Positions 45,420 to 55,884 of a DNA stretch of 64,000 nucleotides are shown piece by piece. Origin of the DNA: Pedobacter glucosidilyticus (GTDB lineage: Bacteria; Bacteroidota; Bacteroidia; Sphingobacteriales; Sphingobacteriaceae); assembly GCF_002483235.1 (NCBI RefSeq), contig NZ_DLHN01000020.1:62001-126000 (forward strand). The letters run 5' to 3'. The notes beneath the pieces are model-generated. The model was given only the letters and a program-made list of their open reading frames with translations, was not told where the DNA came from and searched no databases. The position numbers and the translations under genes were made by a program. The first letter of the stretch is position 1; every line of letters begins with the position of its first letter.

Positions 45420-47891
45420 CTACTTGATTTTTATTTTAAGTTTATCACTGGTTAAGTTTGAAGAAGTAGCTTCAATCTCTATACTTCCCGCTTTCCCATT
45501 ATTCTGAATGATAGCCATACATTTTCCATAAAAAGCTTTTCTATAATTTGCTTGAAAAGGTTCTGTTGTTGAAGGATTTCCATTACCAACAGCTCTTAAA
45601 AAACCATTGCCTTTTACATTAAAGGAGATAAGATTATCTGCTAAAGGACAAACGTTTCCATCTTTATCAACCACACTTACTGTTACATAAGCTAAATCTT
45701 TTTCATCAGCTTTAAGATTGTTCCTATCGGCATTTAAAACAATTTTAAAGGGTTCTCCTGCAGTTTTAATGATTTTAGTTTCTCTAATCTTATTGCTTTC
45801 ATCAAAAGCTACCACTTTAATTTCGCCGGCTTCATAAACCACATTTTCCCATCTTAACCTGTAACGATCTAACAAACTGTTTTTATCAAACGTTTTTTTG
45901 CCATAGCTTTTGCCATTAACAAACAACTCGGCAGCAGCATAATTGGTATAAGCAAAAACAGGTATTTGCTCTCCCTCTTTACCCTTCCAATTCCAATGTG
46001 GAAGTAGGTGTAAAACCTTTTCTTTACTCCATTGGCTCTTATAAAGGTAGTAACGATCTTTAGGTATACCAGACAAATCAATGATTCCAAAATAAGAACT
46101 TCTGCTTGGCCAATTATCATTAAAAGGGGAGGGCTCACCTAAATAATCCACTCCTGTCCAAACGAATTCGCCTGCAACAAAATCATTTTCTTCTTGACTT
46201 TTCCATTCTATATCTGGTATTTGTGACCAACTACAGTATTCTAAGTCATAAGAGGATGCCTGATTATCAGGCCATATTTTCATAGAAGCCATTTTTGCTG
46301 GTAACTGATAAACACCTCTCGAACTTACAGTAGATGCCGTTTCACTACCATAAATAACCCAATTAGGAAAGCGTTTATGAATATCAGCATAATAATTAGG
46401 TTTATAATTCCAACCCGGTATATCTACAGCTGCTGCTAAACCATTCTTGATAGCAGGTTCCAAATGATTAAAACCAGCTGTTACGGGCCTCGTAGGGTCA
46501 GTTTTTCTACAAATATCGGCTAGATATTGAGCCAACTTGCCACCATCAGGAGTATTAGCTTCTCTTATTTCATTACCAATACTATACATGATTAAAGCAG
46601 GATGATTTCTATCTCTCTTAATCATGGCCTCTACATCTTTTTTTGCCCAAGCATCAAAAATTTTATGGTAACCATTTTCTACTTTTGGTATTCTCCATTC
46701 ATCAAAAGTTTCATCTATATAATAGAATCCCATTTCATCGCACAATTCAAGCATTTCTGGGGCATGTGGGTTATGTGTACCACGAATTGCGTTACATCCC
46801 ATTTCTTTTAACAATAAAAGATGATGTTGAAGCGCAGCCTTATTAAAAGCAGCCCCCAGAGGACCTAAATCATGGTGTAGACATACACCTTTAAGTTTAG
46901 TTTTAATACCATTGACAAGCATTCCCTCATCTGGTTTGAACTCAATTTTTCTGATACCAAAACTGCTTTTATATTCATCAATTACTTTACCAGATGCTTT
47001 AATGATAGTTTTTAAAGAATAATTATAAGGGTTTTCAGCCGACCATAACTTAGGCTTCAGTACATCTAAATTATGAGTAATATTTAAGGAGTCTTTTAGG
47101 TTATAAAAATTTGATATTTCTCCTTTTTTATAACCTTTTGAATCATATACTATTTGAAAAACTTCTATTTCTTTAGGATTGCCTGTATCATTTTTAATTT
47201 TAGTTTGAATGTTTATAACAGCCTTTTGTTCGCTTATGATGGGTGTTGTTATAAAAGTGCCCCAATGGTCTACATATATTGGATTTTTCTTAACTAAGCG
47301 TACATGTCTGTAAATACCAGCACCAGGATACCATCGGGCTGAACCTTTAAAATTTTCAAGCCTTACAGCTAGAATATTTTTACCTCCCCAATTGATAAAT
47401 TTACTAATATCAAAACTAAAGGATGCATACCCATAAGGCCACTCTCCAACAAATCGCTCATTCAAATAAATTTTGGCATTACTCATCGCACCATCAAATT
47501 CAATAGAAATGGCTTTTCCTTTATCATTTAAAGATATATTTAGTTCTTTTCTATACCAGCCTACACCAATATAAGGTAAGCCTCCTGTTCTTCCTATTCT
47601 GATTTTTTCTTTTGATTCACCATCTTCTGTGACTCTTACTTTTTGAGGATCATTTTCTTTACTAAATGGACCAGCTATTGCCCAATCATGCGGGACTTTA
47701 ACTTCTGTCCATCCAGAGGTATTTAAGTTGTTTTTGAAACCATCAGAAACATCTTTATTAATGAAATTCCATCCATTTAGAAGTTCTTCAACTTTTCTGG
47801 TTTCTTGGCTATTAACTTTTAGGTATGGAAATATAGAAATAAGGAGTCCAAATATTATAAAAGGGACTCTTTTAGGGAAAACGTAAAGCAT
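45420..47891 (-). CDS. GH2 beta-galactosidase-like enzyme with DUF4982-type C terminus
   Basis: This 823-residue exported enzyme has a sugar-binding domain (about 35-205), an immunoglobulin-like domain (about 207-310) and a TIM barrel (about 315-600). Acid/base is E441 in SIGNEIREA and nucleophile E517 in IYGSETAS. It then has a DUF4982-like domain (about 615-705) and a final Ig-like domain. GH2 enzymes of this layout in Bacteroidota are beta-galactosidases or related exo-hydrolases. It is the second gene after the fourth GH29 on the same strand (25-base gap), suggesting that fucose-type residues are removed before galactose. Confidence 0.9.
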   Translation of the reverse strand: MLYVFPKRVPFIIFGLLISIFPYLKVNSQETRKVEELLNGWNFINKDVSDGFKNNLNTSGWTEVKVPHDWAIAGPFSKENDPQKVRVTEDGESKEKIRIGRTGGLPYIGVGWYRKELNISLNDKGKAISIEFDGAMSNAKIYLNERFVGEWPYGYASFSFDISKFINWGGKNILAVRLENFKGSARWYPGAGIYRHVRLVKKNPIYVDHWGTFITTPIISEQKAVINIQTKIKNDTGNPKEIEVFQIVYDSKGYKKGEISNFYNLKDSLNITHNLDVLKPKLWSAENPYNYSLKTIIKASGKVIDEYKSSFGIRKIEFKPDEGMLVNGIKTKLKGVCLHHDLGPLGAAFNKAALQHHLLLLKEMGCNAIRGTHNPHAPEMLELCDEMGFYYIDETFDEWRIPKVENGYHKIFDAWAKKDVEAMIKRDRNHPALIMYSIGNEIREANTPDGGKLAQYLADICRKTDPTRPVTAGFNHLEPAIKNGLAAAVDIPGWNYKPNYYADIHKRFPNWVIYGSETASTVSSRGVYQLPAKMASMKIWPDNQASSYDLEYCSWSQIPDIEWKSQEENDFVAGEFVWTGVDYLGEPSPFNDNWPSRSSYFGIIDLSGIPKDRYYLYKSQWSKEKVLHLLPHWNWKGKEGEQIPVFAYTNYAAAELFVNGKSYGKKTFDKNSLLDRYRLRWENVVYEAGEIKVVAFDESNKIRETKIIKTAGEPFKIVLNADRNNLKADEKDLAYVTVSVVDKDGNVCPLADNLISFNVKGNGFLRAVGNGNPSTTEPFQANYRKAFYGKCMAIIQNNGKAGSIEIEATSSNLTSDKLKIKIK

Positions 47892-47916
47892 TGATAAGTT
47901 TAATTAGTTATATTTA

Positions 47917-49566
47917 TTATTTAATAGAAAATTGTTGTCTTTCACCGTAAAAAGCTATGTTAGGACCTATAATTACAAATCTAAATTCATAACTCTTGCC
48001 TTTCTCTAAATTGTCTACGGTTTGTATAAACTCACCTATTTTATCTAGGTTTACGGTATTTGTTCTCTTCCATTCTTTGAAATATAAATTTTCTACAAAA
48101 CCTGCATAAGGTCTATATTCAAAGCATCCCTGTAAAGTTTTAGCGTCTCCTTTATTTAGTAAATTACCCTTTAAGATTACTTTATTACTCGTTTCAGCTT
48201 TCATAGTTGCTAAAGTAGGAGGTATTAGAGCTGGCTCAACATTTTCTAACTTTATTGTTAGAGGATTAGGCCATTTATTATTATTGTAAATTCTCTGAGC
48301 ACTAACAACAGAAACTTGAAGACCATTTTCTTTTTGGGTGAAATAGGATTTAGCATCTTTACCACTTGCATATTCTATGACTTTACCTGCATGTCCTAAT
48401 ACACTAATTTTAGTATTAGGGGTGGCTTTTATAGATGAAAGTATAAACTCTTTTCTTTGTCCTTTGCCCCAATCTGGCAAGCCAGTTACCATTGCATATA
48501 CAGTCTTTCTATCTTTAGAAGCAGTAAACCAAATATTTTCTTCATTTGATACAATCCAAGGCCTAACATTATGTATAGCTTCTTGATTAATGAAATGCCA
48601 AGCAGAAATTTCTGTAAGTCTTCTTTCTTCTGGGTCTGCAATAGTTCCATCAGGTTTCGGTCCTACATTTAACAACAGATTTCCTCCTTTAGCCCGTGTT
48701 TCTATAAGAATTTCAATTAATCTGGTTCCAGATTTTAAATCATCATTGGTAGGCTTGTATTGCCATTGTGTTCCCATTGTTAAATTAGACTCCCAAAGCT
48801 TATCTGTAGTTATTCCAGGTATAGTTTGCTCTGGAGAATTTACAGCTCCTCTTGTGATAACAACATCAGGTTGTAATTTCCATGCTTCATCTTTACATGC
48901 CTCTTTGTGATTTCCATCTATAAATAGCATATCAATTTTTCCGTAATTTGTAAACAACTCATTTGTTTGTTTTCTTACAAGATCATTATAAGCAGCTTCT
49001 TTTTCTTTACCAAGATTATGGATACCACGGTTGATGGTTATTCCATTATCATATAAAAATTTAAAATCTTCTGGCGAATAATAAATTCCAACGGCTAAAC
49101 CTGCCTTACGGGCTCCGTCTACATATTCTTTAAGTAAATCTTTTTGGTAAGCCGTGTTCATAATGTTCAAAGAAGTAGTTTTGGTATCCCACATACAAAA
49201 TCCAGAATGATGTTTTGCCGTTATACAAATGTATTTTGCCCCAGCCAGTTTTGCCTGCATTGCCATTCTATAACCATCATATTTATAAGGATCAAATGAT
49301 TTTGGTAATTCGTTAATGAATCTATTTAAGTAATCAGGAGAAGCTCCAACCATAGAATGGCTGATAACAATACCTAGCTGACTATCAAAACTCCAATGAA
49401 GAAATAGTCCCATGCCTAAGTCTCTTAACCATTCTTCTCTTTCTGGCTTGTTTCTGTTATCACTAAAAGTATTATCATTCTCTTCTTTCTGAGCATAAGA
49501 ATTACTCATGTTAAAGGTTAACAATAATATTAAAGGTATTACAAATTGGGTTAGCCCAATTAACAT
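47917..49566 (-). CDS. GH29 alpha-L-fucosidase-family enzyme, fourth and distinct copy
   Basis: This 549-residue exported enzyme differs clearly from the tandem trio. It shows the classical GH29 pattern with WLRDLGMGLFLHWS, ICITAKHHSGFCMWD, a nucleophile motif in IDMLFIDGNH, and GGNLLLNVGPKPDG, and it ends in a beta-rich tail with FN3-like features. The ATG at 49566 is chosen because it opens a good signal peptide (IPLILLLTFNMSNSYAQ). The reading frame stays open 51 codons further upstream without a better signal. It shares an operon with the GH2 gene that follows. Confidence 0.88.
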   Translation of the reverse strand: MLIGLTQFVIPLILLLTFNMSNSYAQKEENDNTFSDNRNKPEREEWLRDLGMGLFLHWSFDSQLGIVISHSMVGASPDYLNRFINELPKSFDPYKYDGYRMAMQAKLAGAKYICITAKHHSGFCMWDTKTTSLNIMNTAYQKDLLKEYVDGARKAGLAVGIYYSPEDFKFLYDNGITINRGIHNLGKEKEAAYNDLVRKQTNELFTNYGKIDMLFIDGNHKEACKDEAWKLQPDVVITRGAVNSPEQTIPGITTDKLWESNLTMGTQWQYKPTNDDLKSGTRLIEILIETRAKGGNLLLNVGPKPDGTIADPEERRLTEISAWHFINQEAIHNVRPWIVSNEENIWFTASKDRKTVYAMVTGLPDWGKGQRKEFILSSIKATPNTKISVLGHAGKVIEYASGKDAKSYFTQKENGLQVSVVSAQRIYNNNKWPNPLTIKLENVEPALIPPTLATMKAETSNKVILKGNLLNKGDAKTLQGCFEYRPYAGFVENLYFKEWKRTNTVNLDKIGEFIQTVDNLEKGKSYEFRFVIIGPNIAFYGERQQFSIK

Positions 49567-49782
49567 CCTTAGTCTATTAATTAAGGTTTTGCTGAAGTTT
49601 TTATCCTTCAAAAGATAATATTGCATGAAGTTAAATATTAAGATAAGTTTATGTTTGATGGCAACTAAGATAATTGGCATAAAGGGCAAGAAATTATGCT
49701 GATTGATACATTTTGACATGGCAAATAGTTCTTTTAATTAAAATCTGTCGAATTTTAACTCTATAGTGTTAATTTTATCAGA

Positions 49783-50652
49783 ATGAAAATCAGATTAGCT
49801 TTTATTTTAAAATTTACCTTATTACCTATATTCGCACTTAACTTATATGCTCAGGATTATGTATCTCCTGTTTATGAGCAAAAGAAAATAAACGATATAG
49901 TCATTCATGAAAATTTGCGTTATGGCGAAATACCAGAAAACACAAATTCATCATCTTCAGACAGAATCCTCGATCTTTATTTACCAGAAACGTTAAGTAA
50001 AAAAGATAAACTTCCTGTGTTTCTTTTTATACATGGCGGGGGCTTCTCTGGAGGGGATAAAGCTTTAACCGATTTTTGTACTAAAATAGCACAGAATGGT
50101 TATGCTGTTGCATCTATCAATTATCGTTTATCCTTAAAAAATAATAAGGTTTCTGGTGCAAGTTGTGGTGCTAATATGGCTAAAGGTTTGCCCCAGAGAG
50201 GGAAATTCCATCCCTTACTGCAAAAAGCAGTGAGTAATGCTTCTGAAGACGCTCACACAGCACTACAATGGTTAGCAAAGCAAAGTAAGAAGTACCAATT
50301 AGATATAAATCAGGTAGTGGTTTGTGGTGGCTCTGCCGGGGCAATGACTGCTTTGCATCTGGCATATATGCTGAAGCCCAAAGATGTAAAGTTAAAAGCT
50401 GTTGTAAACTTTTGGGGAGGGTTAGAAGATGCTAGTTTGATACCTCAAAATGCAGTCCCATTATTAACCTATCATGGAGATAAAGATGATATCATCCATG
50501 TAGATTATGCTTATGCCTTGCACAAAAGAATGGAAGAGTTGCAGTCTACATCCTCAAAACTAAATATTCTCCCGAATAAAGGACATGCACTTTATAAATA
50601 CATCACAGAAAATAAAATAAATGAAATTATAAGCTTTTTAAAATCCCTATAA
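49783..50652 (+). CDS. Exported alpha/beta-hydrolase esterase
   Basis: This 289-residue exported protein has a signal peptide ending NLYAQ and an alpha/beta-hydrolase fold of the BD-FAE/lipase type. The oxyanion motif HGGG is at 84-87, the nucleophile S184 in CGGSAG, the acid D233 or D236 in YHGDKDD, and the histidine H268 in NKGHAL. Such enzymes remove acetyl or other ester groups from sugars. Removal of substituents that would block the neighbouring exo-enzymes is the likely job, inferred from context. It is divergent from the fourth GH29 and convergent with the AraC gene. Confidence 0.88.
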   Translation: MKIRLAFILKFTLLPIFALNLYAQDYVSPVYEQKKINDIVIHENLRYGEIPENTNSSSSDRILDLYLPETLSKKDKLPVFLFIHGGGFSGGDKALTDFCTKIAQNGYAVASINYRLSLKNNKVSGASCGANMAKGLPQRGKFHPLLQKAVSNASEDAHTALQWLAKQSKKYQLDINQVVVCGGSAGAMTALHLAYMLKPKDVKLKAVVNFWGGLEDASLIPQNAVPLLTYHGDKDDIIHVDYAYALHKRMEELQSTSSKLNILPNKGHALYKYITENKINEIISFLKSL

Positions 50653-50690
50653 AAGAACTAACCTCATTTAAATGAGATGATAAATCCTAA

Positions 50691-50737
50691 GAAGAATCTT
50701 TTTGACCTATAATTTTAACAATAGGATAAGATTCTTC
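50691..50737. terminator. Hairpin between convergent esterase and AraC genes
   Basis: GAAGAATCTT (50691-50700) pairs with AAGATTCTTC (50728-50737), with an inner CCTAT/ATAGG stem. It lies in the gap between two convergent stop codons and has T-rich DNA after it on the plus strand, fitting a terminator for both genes. Confidence 0.7.
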
Positions 50738-50757
50738 ATAGCTTTAATCATTTTTCT

Positions 50758-51648
50758 TTAATTCCCTCTCTGTTGAGTTTTATAGTTTACCGGAGAAATA
50801 CCCATTAGTTTTTTAAACATTCTTGAAAAATAAAAGGGGTCTTGAAAACCTAATTCCATACTTATTTCTTTGATATTTCGATCTGTGAAACATAAATACT
50901 GACAGGATTTTTTAACTTTTAACAAATTGAAATATTGGTTGGGTGAAGTTCCTGTTTTAGCCCTAAACAATCTTGAAAAATGAGAAATAGAAAGACGATG
51001 TTGTTGAGAAAACTCTTCAATATTAAATCTTTTATCTAGGTTCTTTTTCATGAATGCTATAGATTTAGATACAATATCTATTTGATTGATGGAATTTTGA
51101 ATATTCTCCAAATAAATAAAAGAAGAAATATATGATAATACTTTTAACTGGCAGATTTCAATTTCTCTTTCATTTACACAACTTTCTATCATTCCATAAA
51201 TTTGGTTAAAAAGCTCAATACGCTCTTCTCTATAAGGCAAATCTATACTATTACTTTCTTGATATCTTTGATATAGGTGATTTGCATGTTCTCCATCAAA
51301 GTGAATCCAGTAAATAGACCAAGGCTCTTGAATAGAGCTGTAATATTGAAATACACTATGTTTAGGGATTATAATAAAAGTATCTTGTTGGAGATGGATG
51401 TGACGATTAGGTAATTCTACAACTCCAGAACCTTTAACACAATATAATAAAGTATAATGTTGGTCGCCAGTTCTACTTTGATAGTTGTGGTAAGTAGCAT
51501 TTGGATAATACCCTAAAGCCGTAACATACAAACCTTTAATTAAAAAATTATTACTTACTATCCTTTTTGTATTGGATGGTAAAAAAAGCATTTTTTGTTC
51601 TGCAGCTTCTTCTTTAATGAAATTTTGAGTAGTAGTTTTTTCCTCCAT
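50758..51648 (-). CDS. AraC-family transcription regulator with cupin-type sensor domain
   Basis: This 296-residue cytoplasmic protein has an N-terminal cupin-like ligand domain (about 35-140: HYTLLYCVKGSGVVELPN, QDTFIIIPKHS, WSIYWIHFDG) and a C-terminal double helix-turn-helix domain (about 195-290: FSQQHRLSISHFSRLFRAKTGTSP, ISMELGFQDPFYFSRMFKK). The ATG at 51648 is preferred over one 14 codons upstream, because it stands closest to the start of family similarity. It probably senses a free sugar and controls nearby catabolic genes. Confidence 0.88.
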   Translation of the reverse strand: MEEKTTTQNFIKEEAAEQKMLFLPSNTKRIVSNNFLIKGLYVTALGYYPNATYHNYQSRTGDQHYTLLYCVKGSGVVELPNRHIHLQQDTFIIIPKHSVFQYYSSIQEPWSIYWIHFDGEHANHLYQRYQESNSIDLPYREERIELFNQIYGMIESCVNEREIEICQLKVLSYISSFIYLENIQNSINQIDIVSKSIAFMKKNLDKRFNIEEFSQQHRLSISHFSRLFRAKTGTSPNQYFNLLKVKKSCQYLCFTDRNIKEISMELGFQDPFYFSRMFKKLMGISPVNYKTQQRGN

Positions 51649-52015
51649 AAAATTTAATCTTTTTTGATTTAAATCAAGATTTATCAACAATCGCTATATG
51701 TTTAGCAACTGTGCTATAAAATTTTTAGCTACAGATGGATGATGTACCGTCATATCATTTGGGGAGGTAATCATAAAAGTTTTGATAGATTTCTATGAAA
51801 ACTTTTAGATTAAAATGACACAGCTTGATGACATCATCATGATTTATTTTTAATTAAATTTGAGAGTAGCGCTAAAATTAAATAGCAATTTGTAATAATC
51901 TAGTTTATATCAGTTTGGTATAAAAACAAATAAAGCCCTGTTTACCCTAATGAGAATTTTAAAAAAAGTGTAATAATTACATTTAAATTTTTTTGAGCTC
52001 ATTTTTTAAAAGAAA
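51649..52015. promoter_or_regulatory. AT-rich region upstream of the AraC gene
   Basis: No gene was found in this 367-base stretch. It should hold the promoter of the AraC gene on the minus strand and receives transcription from the 52069 gene, which is stopped by the hairpin at 52016. No operator could be defined. Confidence 0.5.
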
Positions 52016-52042
52016 AGGGTAGATGCAAATAGCACCTACCCT
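52016..52042 (-). terminator. Terminator after the giant TIM-barrel protein gene
   Basis: AGGGTAG and CTACCCT pair, with a further TGC/GCA pairing after one mismatch and a 5-base loop. Read on the minus strand it is followed by a T-rich run. It lies 27 bases past the stop of the gene ending at 52069. Confidence 0.85.
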
Positions 52043-52068
52043 CTATCAGGATACCTAAATAAACCGAA

Positions 52069-55000
52069 TTATTTTTTGATGATTTTTACTTGTCTGGTGA
52101 TATTACCATTTGAAATACTTAGCAAGTAGATGCCAGACTCAAAACCATTACTCATATCCAGAGAATAGCCATTAATTAAGCTATCGGCACTTATACTTTG
52201 AGCTAATAACTGTTTTCCGGAAATAGAGAAAATTCTCAAATTAACCATTCCCGAATCAAATTCAGTGCTTTGTATAGATAAAACATTTTCTACAGGATTA
52301 GGATAAACTCTCAAGTCAGGCGCTTGTAAAATAAAGTTAGCATAAGTAATAGCCAGTTCTTTATAAGTTCCATCAACATCATACTGTACTAAACGGTAGT
52401 AATTCATTCCATTTAATGGTTTTGGATCAAAAGCTACATAACTGGCAGCTTCATTTTTAGCGTCTATGGTTAATAAATCACTAAAATCAAGACCATTTTG
52501 AGAGCGTTGTACTACGTAAACTTTATTGCTTGTTTCTGATAAAGTTCTCCAATGAAGCTTAATGCCATTAGAAAGTCCCTCGGCTGCAAAGCTTGCTAAT
52601 GTTACAGGTAAAACATCCAGATTTTTATTCCCTAGAGCAAAATAAATACTGCTGGTGCTTAAAGTCCAATCACTACTGTTGGATGTGCTGATAACAGAAG
52701 ATGCCGGAGCATTTACGTTTAAAGCCTGATAAGTACCATCTATACTTGTAGCATTTGCAATAACATCTATATCATTGCCACCATCATCTGTGCCATATAA
52801 AATGCTTACATTTTTGTAAGTTGCATTAGGTCCGCTGGTAATTCTAGTGACCCATCTTCTTTTTGATGATAAGCTGGTAACGCCAGTGCCCACAGTGCCG
52901 CCCTCAGCAGCAGTAATGTTTAAACCTACAAAAGTTGCTGGAGCACTTACCGCTTTCATATCGTTAAAAGTGATTCTTCTGTACTGTCCGCCAGAACCTA
53001 TAGGGAAGTTTACAGCAGCAGTATTATCATTTCTAACTCTTAAAATAAGCGTTCCGCCTTCTATAAAGCTGGTAGCGCTACCTGCTGCTGGTAGATTATT
53101 ACATGTAAGGGTATTGGTAGGACCAAGTTTGATAATCCCTCGGGTAAATACCAATGGAATACTTGCAGAAGTTAAAATGATATCATCATTTAAGATTAAA
53201 CCGGCACTATTATCAATAGTTAAAGTATTGATAGTTTTAGAAGTAACGTTATTGGTGCTAATTAATGCTGATGGGATTTCTGAGCCCGCTATGGCCTGTA
53301 CGCTTCCTCTGTAAGTAATGTTGATATTTGCTGTACCACCACGTACAACCTGATTTCCTAAAAGCTTAGCTGGGGCGGTAATTTCTACCGCAATGGTTGT
53401 GATACCACTAAACTGGTTAAGCGTGAGTGAGCTTTGATTATTTAGTTCGCCAGCAAGTAATCTCAAAGCTCTAATAATGCTCAGGGGGGTGCTAAGTGTT
53501 GCACCTGCTGGATTGTTTAAGGCCAAAGATTGTATATTTCCAAAACTTCCACCGCCACTTATTTCTTGTAAGCTTGTACCATTTAAGGTTAATGAATTTC
53601 CAGAACTCGGATTTTTAGAAAAATCTACATTACCGTTATTAACCAGATTTCCTCCTAGCAACACATTTTTACCAATATTATTGCTTAAGCCAAAGCTATT
53701 TAGCCTGCCTTGAGTGCCAATGGCTAAATTACCTTTAATTTTAAGTTCTTGTGCTAAATCAGAAAACTGTAAAGTACCTTCTATACTTAATTTAGCTATG
53801 TTAACTCCTCCAATGCTCTCTACATTTTGGGTTACCGTGTGCCCACTACTAATGGTTACTTCATCTGTTTCTAGAGGGATATTACCGTTAGCCCAAGTAT
53901 TGGCATCTAACCAATTTCCACTCGCAATAGATACAACTTGTCTTGGTGGAACCGGGACACTAGAGTTAACAGTTAGTATAAGCTTTATTTCTCCGGCATT
54001 GTACTGAGTTGTGGCAGCTTGTGTAGCTGTAATTTCTGTAGTACCTATACCTGTTATAGTAACCTGATTACCATTTACAGTAGCTACATTAGTATTACTG
54101 CTGGTGTAAGTAAATGCACCATCGCTATTACTTGTGGGTGCAATAAGGTTAAAGGCAGCATCATTATCTAATTTAGTTAGATTAGCAAAGTTGGCCAATA
54201 TAGGATCTTGTTTGCTGGTAGGGCTAAGAATGATAGCATCAAAACCTAAATCGTATTCTGTTGCAGCACTGTTTTTATCTGTTACATTAAATCTGAAATT
54301 ATAGGTTGCTGGGTTAGCGCCAAAGGTAAAATTGCCTAGGTCTACCAATTCAAAAGAACCCGTAGGGCTATAACAGTCAATTTCTGTATTGATGGTTTGA
54401 CTACCAATGCTTAACCTGAATTTTCCATAAGTAGGACCTTTTCTTATGATGGCTTTTACATTACATTCGCCAGTTTGGCTTACCCTTAAGGCATATTGTA
54501 TCCAGTTGTTGGTAGCATTAGCTTCCAGTTTAGAGAGGTAAGAACCGCTGGCATCTCCTAATAAAACATCACCTTCTGTAGTAGTAGAACTTTTAGAAGT
54601 AACCTGTGCTTCCGCCTCATAAACATTTAGATACTCACCAATAGTTTTAGACATGATAGACTTATAATAAGTATAAGTGCCAGAGTAGGAGCCATTGGCT
54701 CTTCTAATACCAACACCCATACCTTCGCTCTCAGTAGCATTTCTATCTTCTGGAGTAATAGTTACACCAGAGCGCACACCGTTATCAAATATGGCCCAAT
54801 GAACGATAAATCTTATTCCCGCTTTCAAAGCCATTTCGGTATTGCGTTGCATGATTTCCCTAGAAACACGGTCACTTGCAGCAGTAGAACCGTTTATATA
54901 ACCCACAACATTAAGATATTCAAAGGTTCCGGTTTCACCTAGATAAAGATTATTTCTCCCAAATAGAGTAGAACTTGGGCATCTATCGGTGATATATTTG

Positions 55001-55839
55001 ATTAAATCGTTAAAGTCATCTACCGTTGATGGTGTATTAGATTTCCAATTGGAGAAGGAATATAAATCCATATTCAGATAAGGAACAACCCTATCTATCA
55101 TGGTAGGCCAAGTATAGGTTTGTCCTTTATTTACATGGTTAAATTCTGCAGCACCCAAAACGCTAACTCCTTGTTTGTTGGCAGCATTTCTGGCATCTGT
55201 AATAGCTCTTTGTCTGATTTGAAACCATTTGATAAAACCATTGATACGGGTGTTTTGTACAGTTACAGAGGGTAGGTTAGGCGATTCATTAACAAAGCCC
55301 AGCATGCCATCTCCCTCCCAATTGGATAGGATGAAAGTTTTTCCCGTATTTTCAAACGTATTACAAAGGTATGTGGTGAAGTTATAAATCTCTTGATAAA
55401 GTCTTGTTTCTTCTTCTGGGCTTATACCATCCTGAAAATAAGTGACATTACCATTATTGGTAAGCTCATTGGTAGTAAGTACATAAGTTTTAAATTGGGT
55501 TCTATTTAAAGCATCTTGAAAGTAGGGCGTTTGTGCCAAATCCGTAAGGGTAAAAGTATTAGTTGTAAGATTTGGCCAATTGGTACCCCAGTATCTTGGG
55601 TAAGCTACTGCGGTAGAGCGTCCCATAAAAAGTTTAATCACTTTGGTACCCATAGCTTCAATTTCATCTACACCCTCTTTCATGAAATCTTTACTAGGGT
55701 CAAAACGATATTTACCATTCATGTGGGTAATCCCAATAACATCAGCTAGGCTGGTATTTGCTGGGTAGGGAGATTGTCCATAACTTTTTACAGATACGAA
55801 AAGAAGAGAAAATAAAATACTGTAAATAATTGTTTTCAT
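52069..55839 (-). CDS. Giant T9SS protein with unassigned TIM-barrel-like domain, CBM and scaffold
   Basis: This 1256-residue exported protein has, in order, a signal peptide ending SYGQ, a TIM-barrel-like domain (about 30-400) with candidate catalytic glutamates in SNWEGDGM (about 175) and YLGETGTFEY (about 302), and a CBM6-like module (about 405-540, YEAEAQV, LGFDAIILSP). A BIG2-like domain follows (about 545-630), then a G8-like and beta-repeat scaffold (about 640-1090), an FN3-like segment, and a type A sorting domain. Start at 55839 gives the signal peptide. The catalytic family is not one I can name. It is the second gene of an operon with the 655-residue scaffold protein. Confidence 0.75.
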   Translation of the reverse strand: MKTIIYSILFSLLFVSVKSYGQSPYPANTSLADVIGITHMNGKYRFDPSKDFMKEGVDEIEAMGTKVIKLFMGRSTAVAYPRYWGTNWPNLTTNTFTLTDLAQTPYFQDALNRTQFKTYVLTTNELTNNGNVTYFQDGISPEEETRLYQEIYNFTTYLCNTFENTGKTFILSNWEGDGMLGFVNESPNLPSVTVQNTRINGFIKWFQIRQRAITDARNAANKQGVSVLGAAEFNHVNKGQTYTWPTMIDRVVPYLNMDLYSFSNWKSNTPSTVDDFNDLIKYITDRCPSSTLFGRNNLYLGETGTFEYLNVVGYINGSTAASDRVSREIMQRNTEMALKAGIRFIVHWAIFDNGVRSGVTITPEDRNATESEGMGVGIRRANGSYSGTYTYYKSIMSKTIGEYLNVYEAEAQVTSKSSTTTEGDVLLGDASGSYLSKLEANATNNWIQYALRVSQTGECNVKAIIRKGPTYGKFRLSIGSQTINTEIDCYSPTGSFELVDLGNFTFGANPATYNFRFNVTDKNSAATEYDLGFDAIILSPTSKQDPILANFANLTKLDNDAAFNLIAPTSNSDGAFTYTSSNTNVATVNGNQVTITGIGTTEITATQAATTQYNAGEIKLILTVNSSVPVPPRQVVSIASGNWLDANTWANGNIPLETDEVTISSGHTVTQNVESIGGVNIAKLSIEGTLQFSDLAQELKIKGNLAIGTQGRLNSFGLSNNIGKNVLLGGNLVNNGNVDFSKNPSSGNSLTLNGTSLQEISGGGSFGNIQSLALNNPAGATLSTPLSIIRALRLLAGELNNQSSLTLNQFSGITTIAVEITAPAKLLGNQVVRGGTANINITYRGSVQAIAGSEIPSALISTNNVTSKTINTLTIDNSAGLILNDDIILTSASIPLVFTRGIIKLGPTNTLTCNNLPAAGSATSFIEGGTLILRVRNDNTAAVNFPIGSGGQYRRITFNDMKAVSAPATFVGLNITAAEGGTVGTGVTSLSSKRRWVTRITSGPNATYKNVSILYGTDDGGNDIDVIANATSIDGTYQALNVNAPASSVISTSNSSDWTLSTSSIYFALGNKNLDVLPVTLASFAAEGLSNGIKLHWRTLSETSNKVYVVQRSQNGLDFSDLLTIDAKNEAASYVAFDPKPLNGMNYYRLVQYDVDGTYKELAITYANFILQAPDLRVYPNPVENVLSIQSTEFDSGMVNLRIFSISGKQLLAQSISADSLINGYSLDMSNGFESGIYLLSISNGNITRQVKIIKK

Positions 55840-55884
55840 ATTTTTAAGTTGTGCTATCATATCGTTTGCTGGATGATGGTCTTG

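Noticed and set aside
52847..53314. 155-codon plus-strand open frame opposite the giant T9SS gene
   Set aside because: Antisense to a clear secreted protein with conserved domains. The product is a low-complexity shadow.
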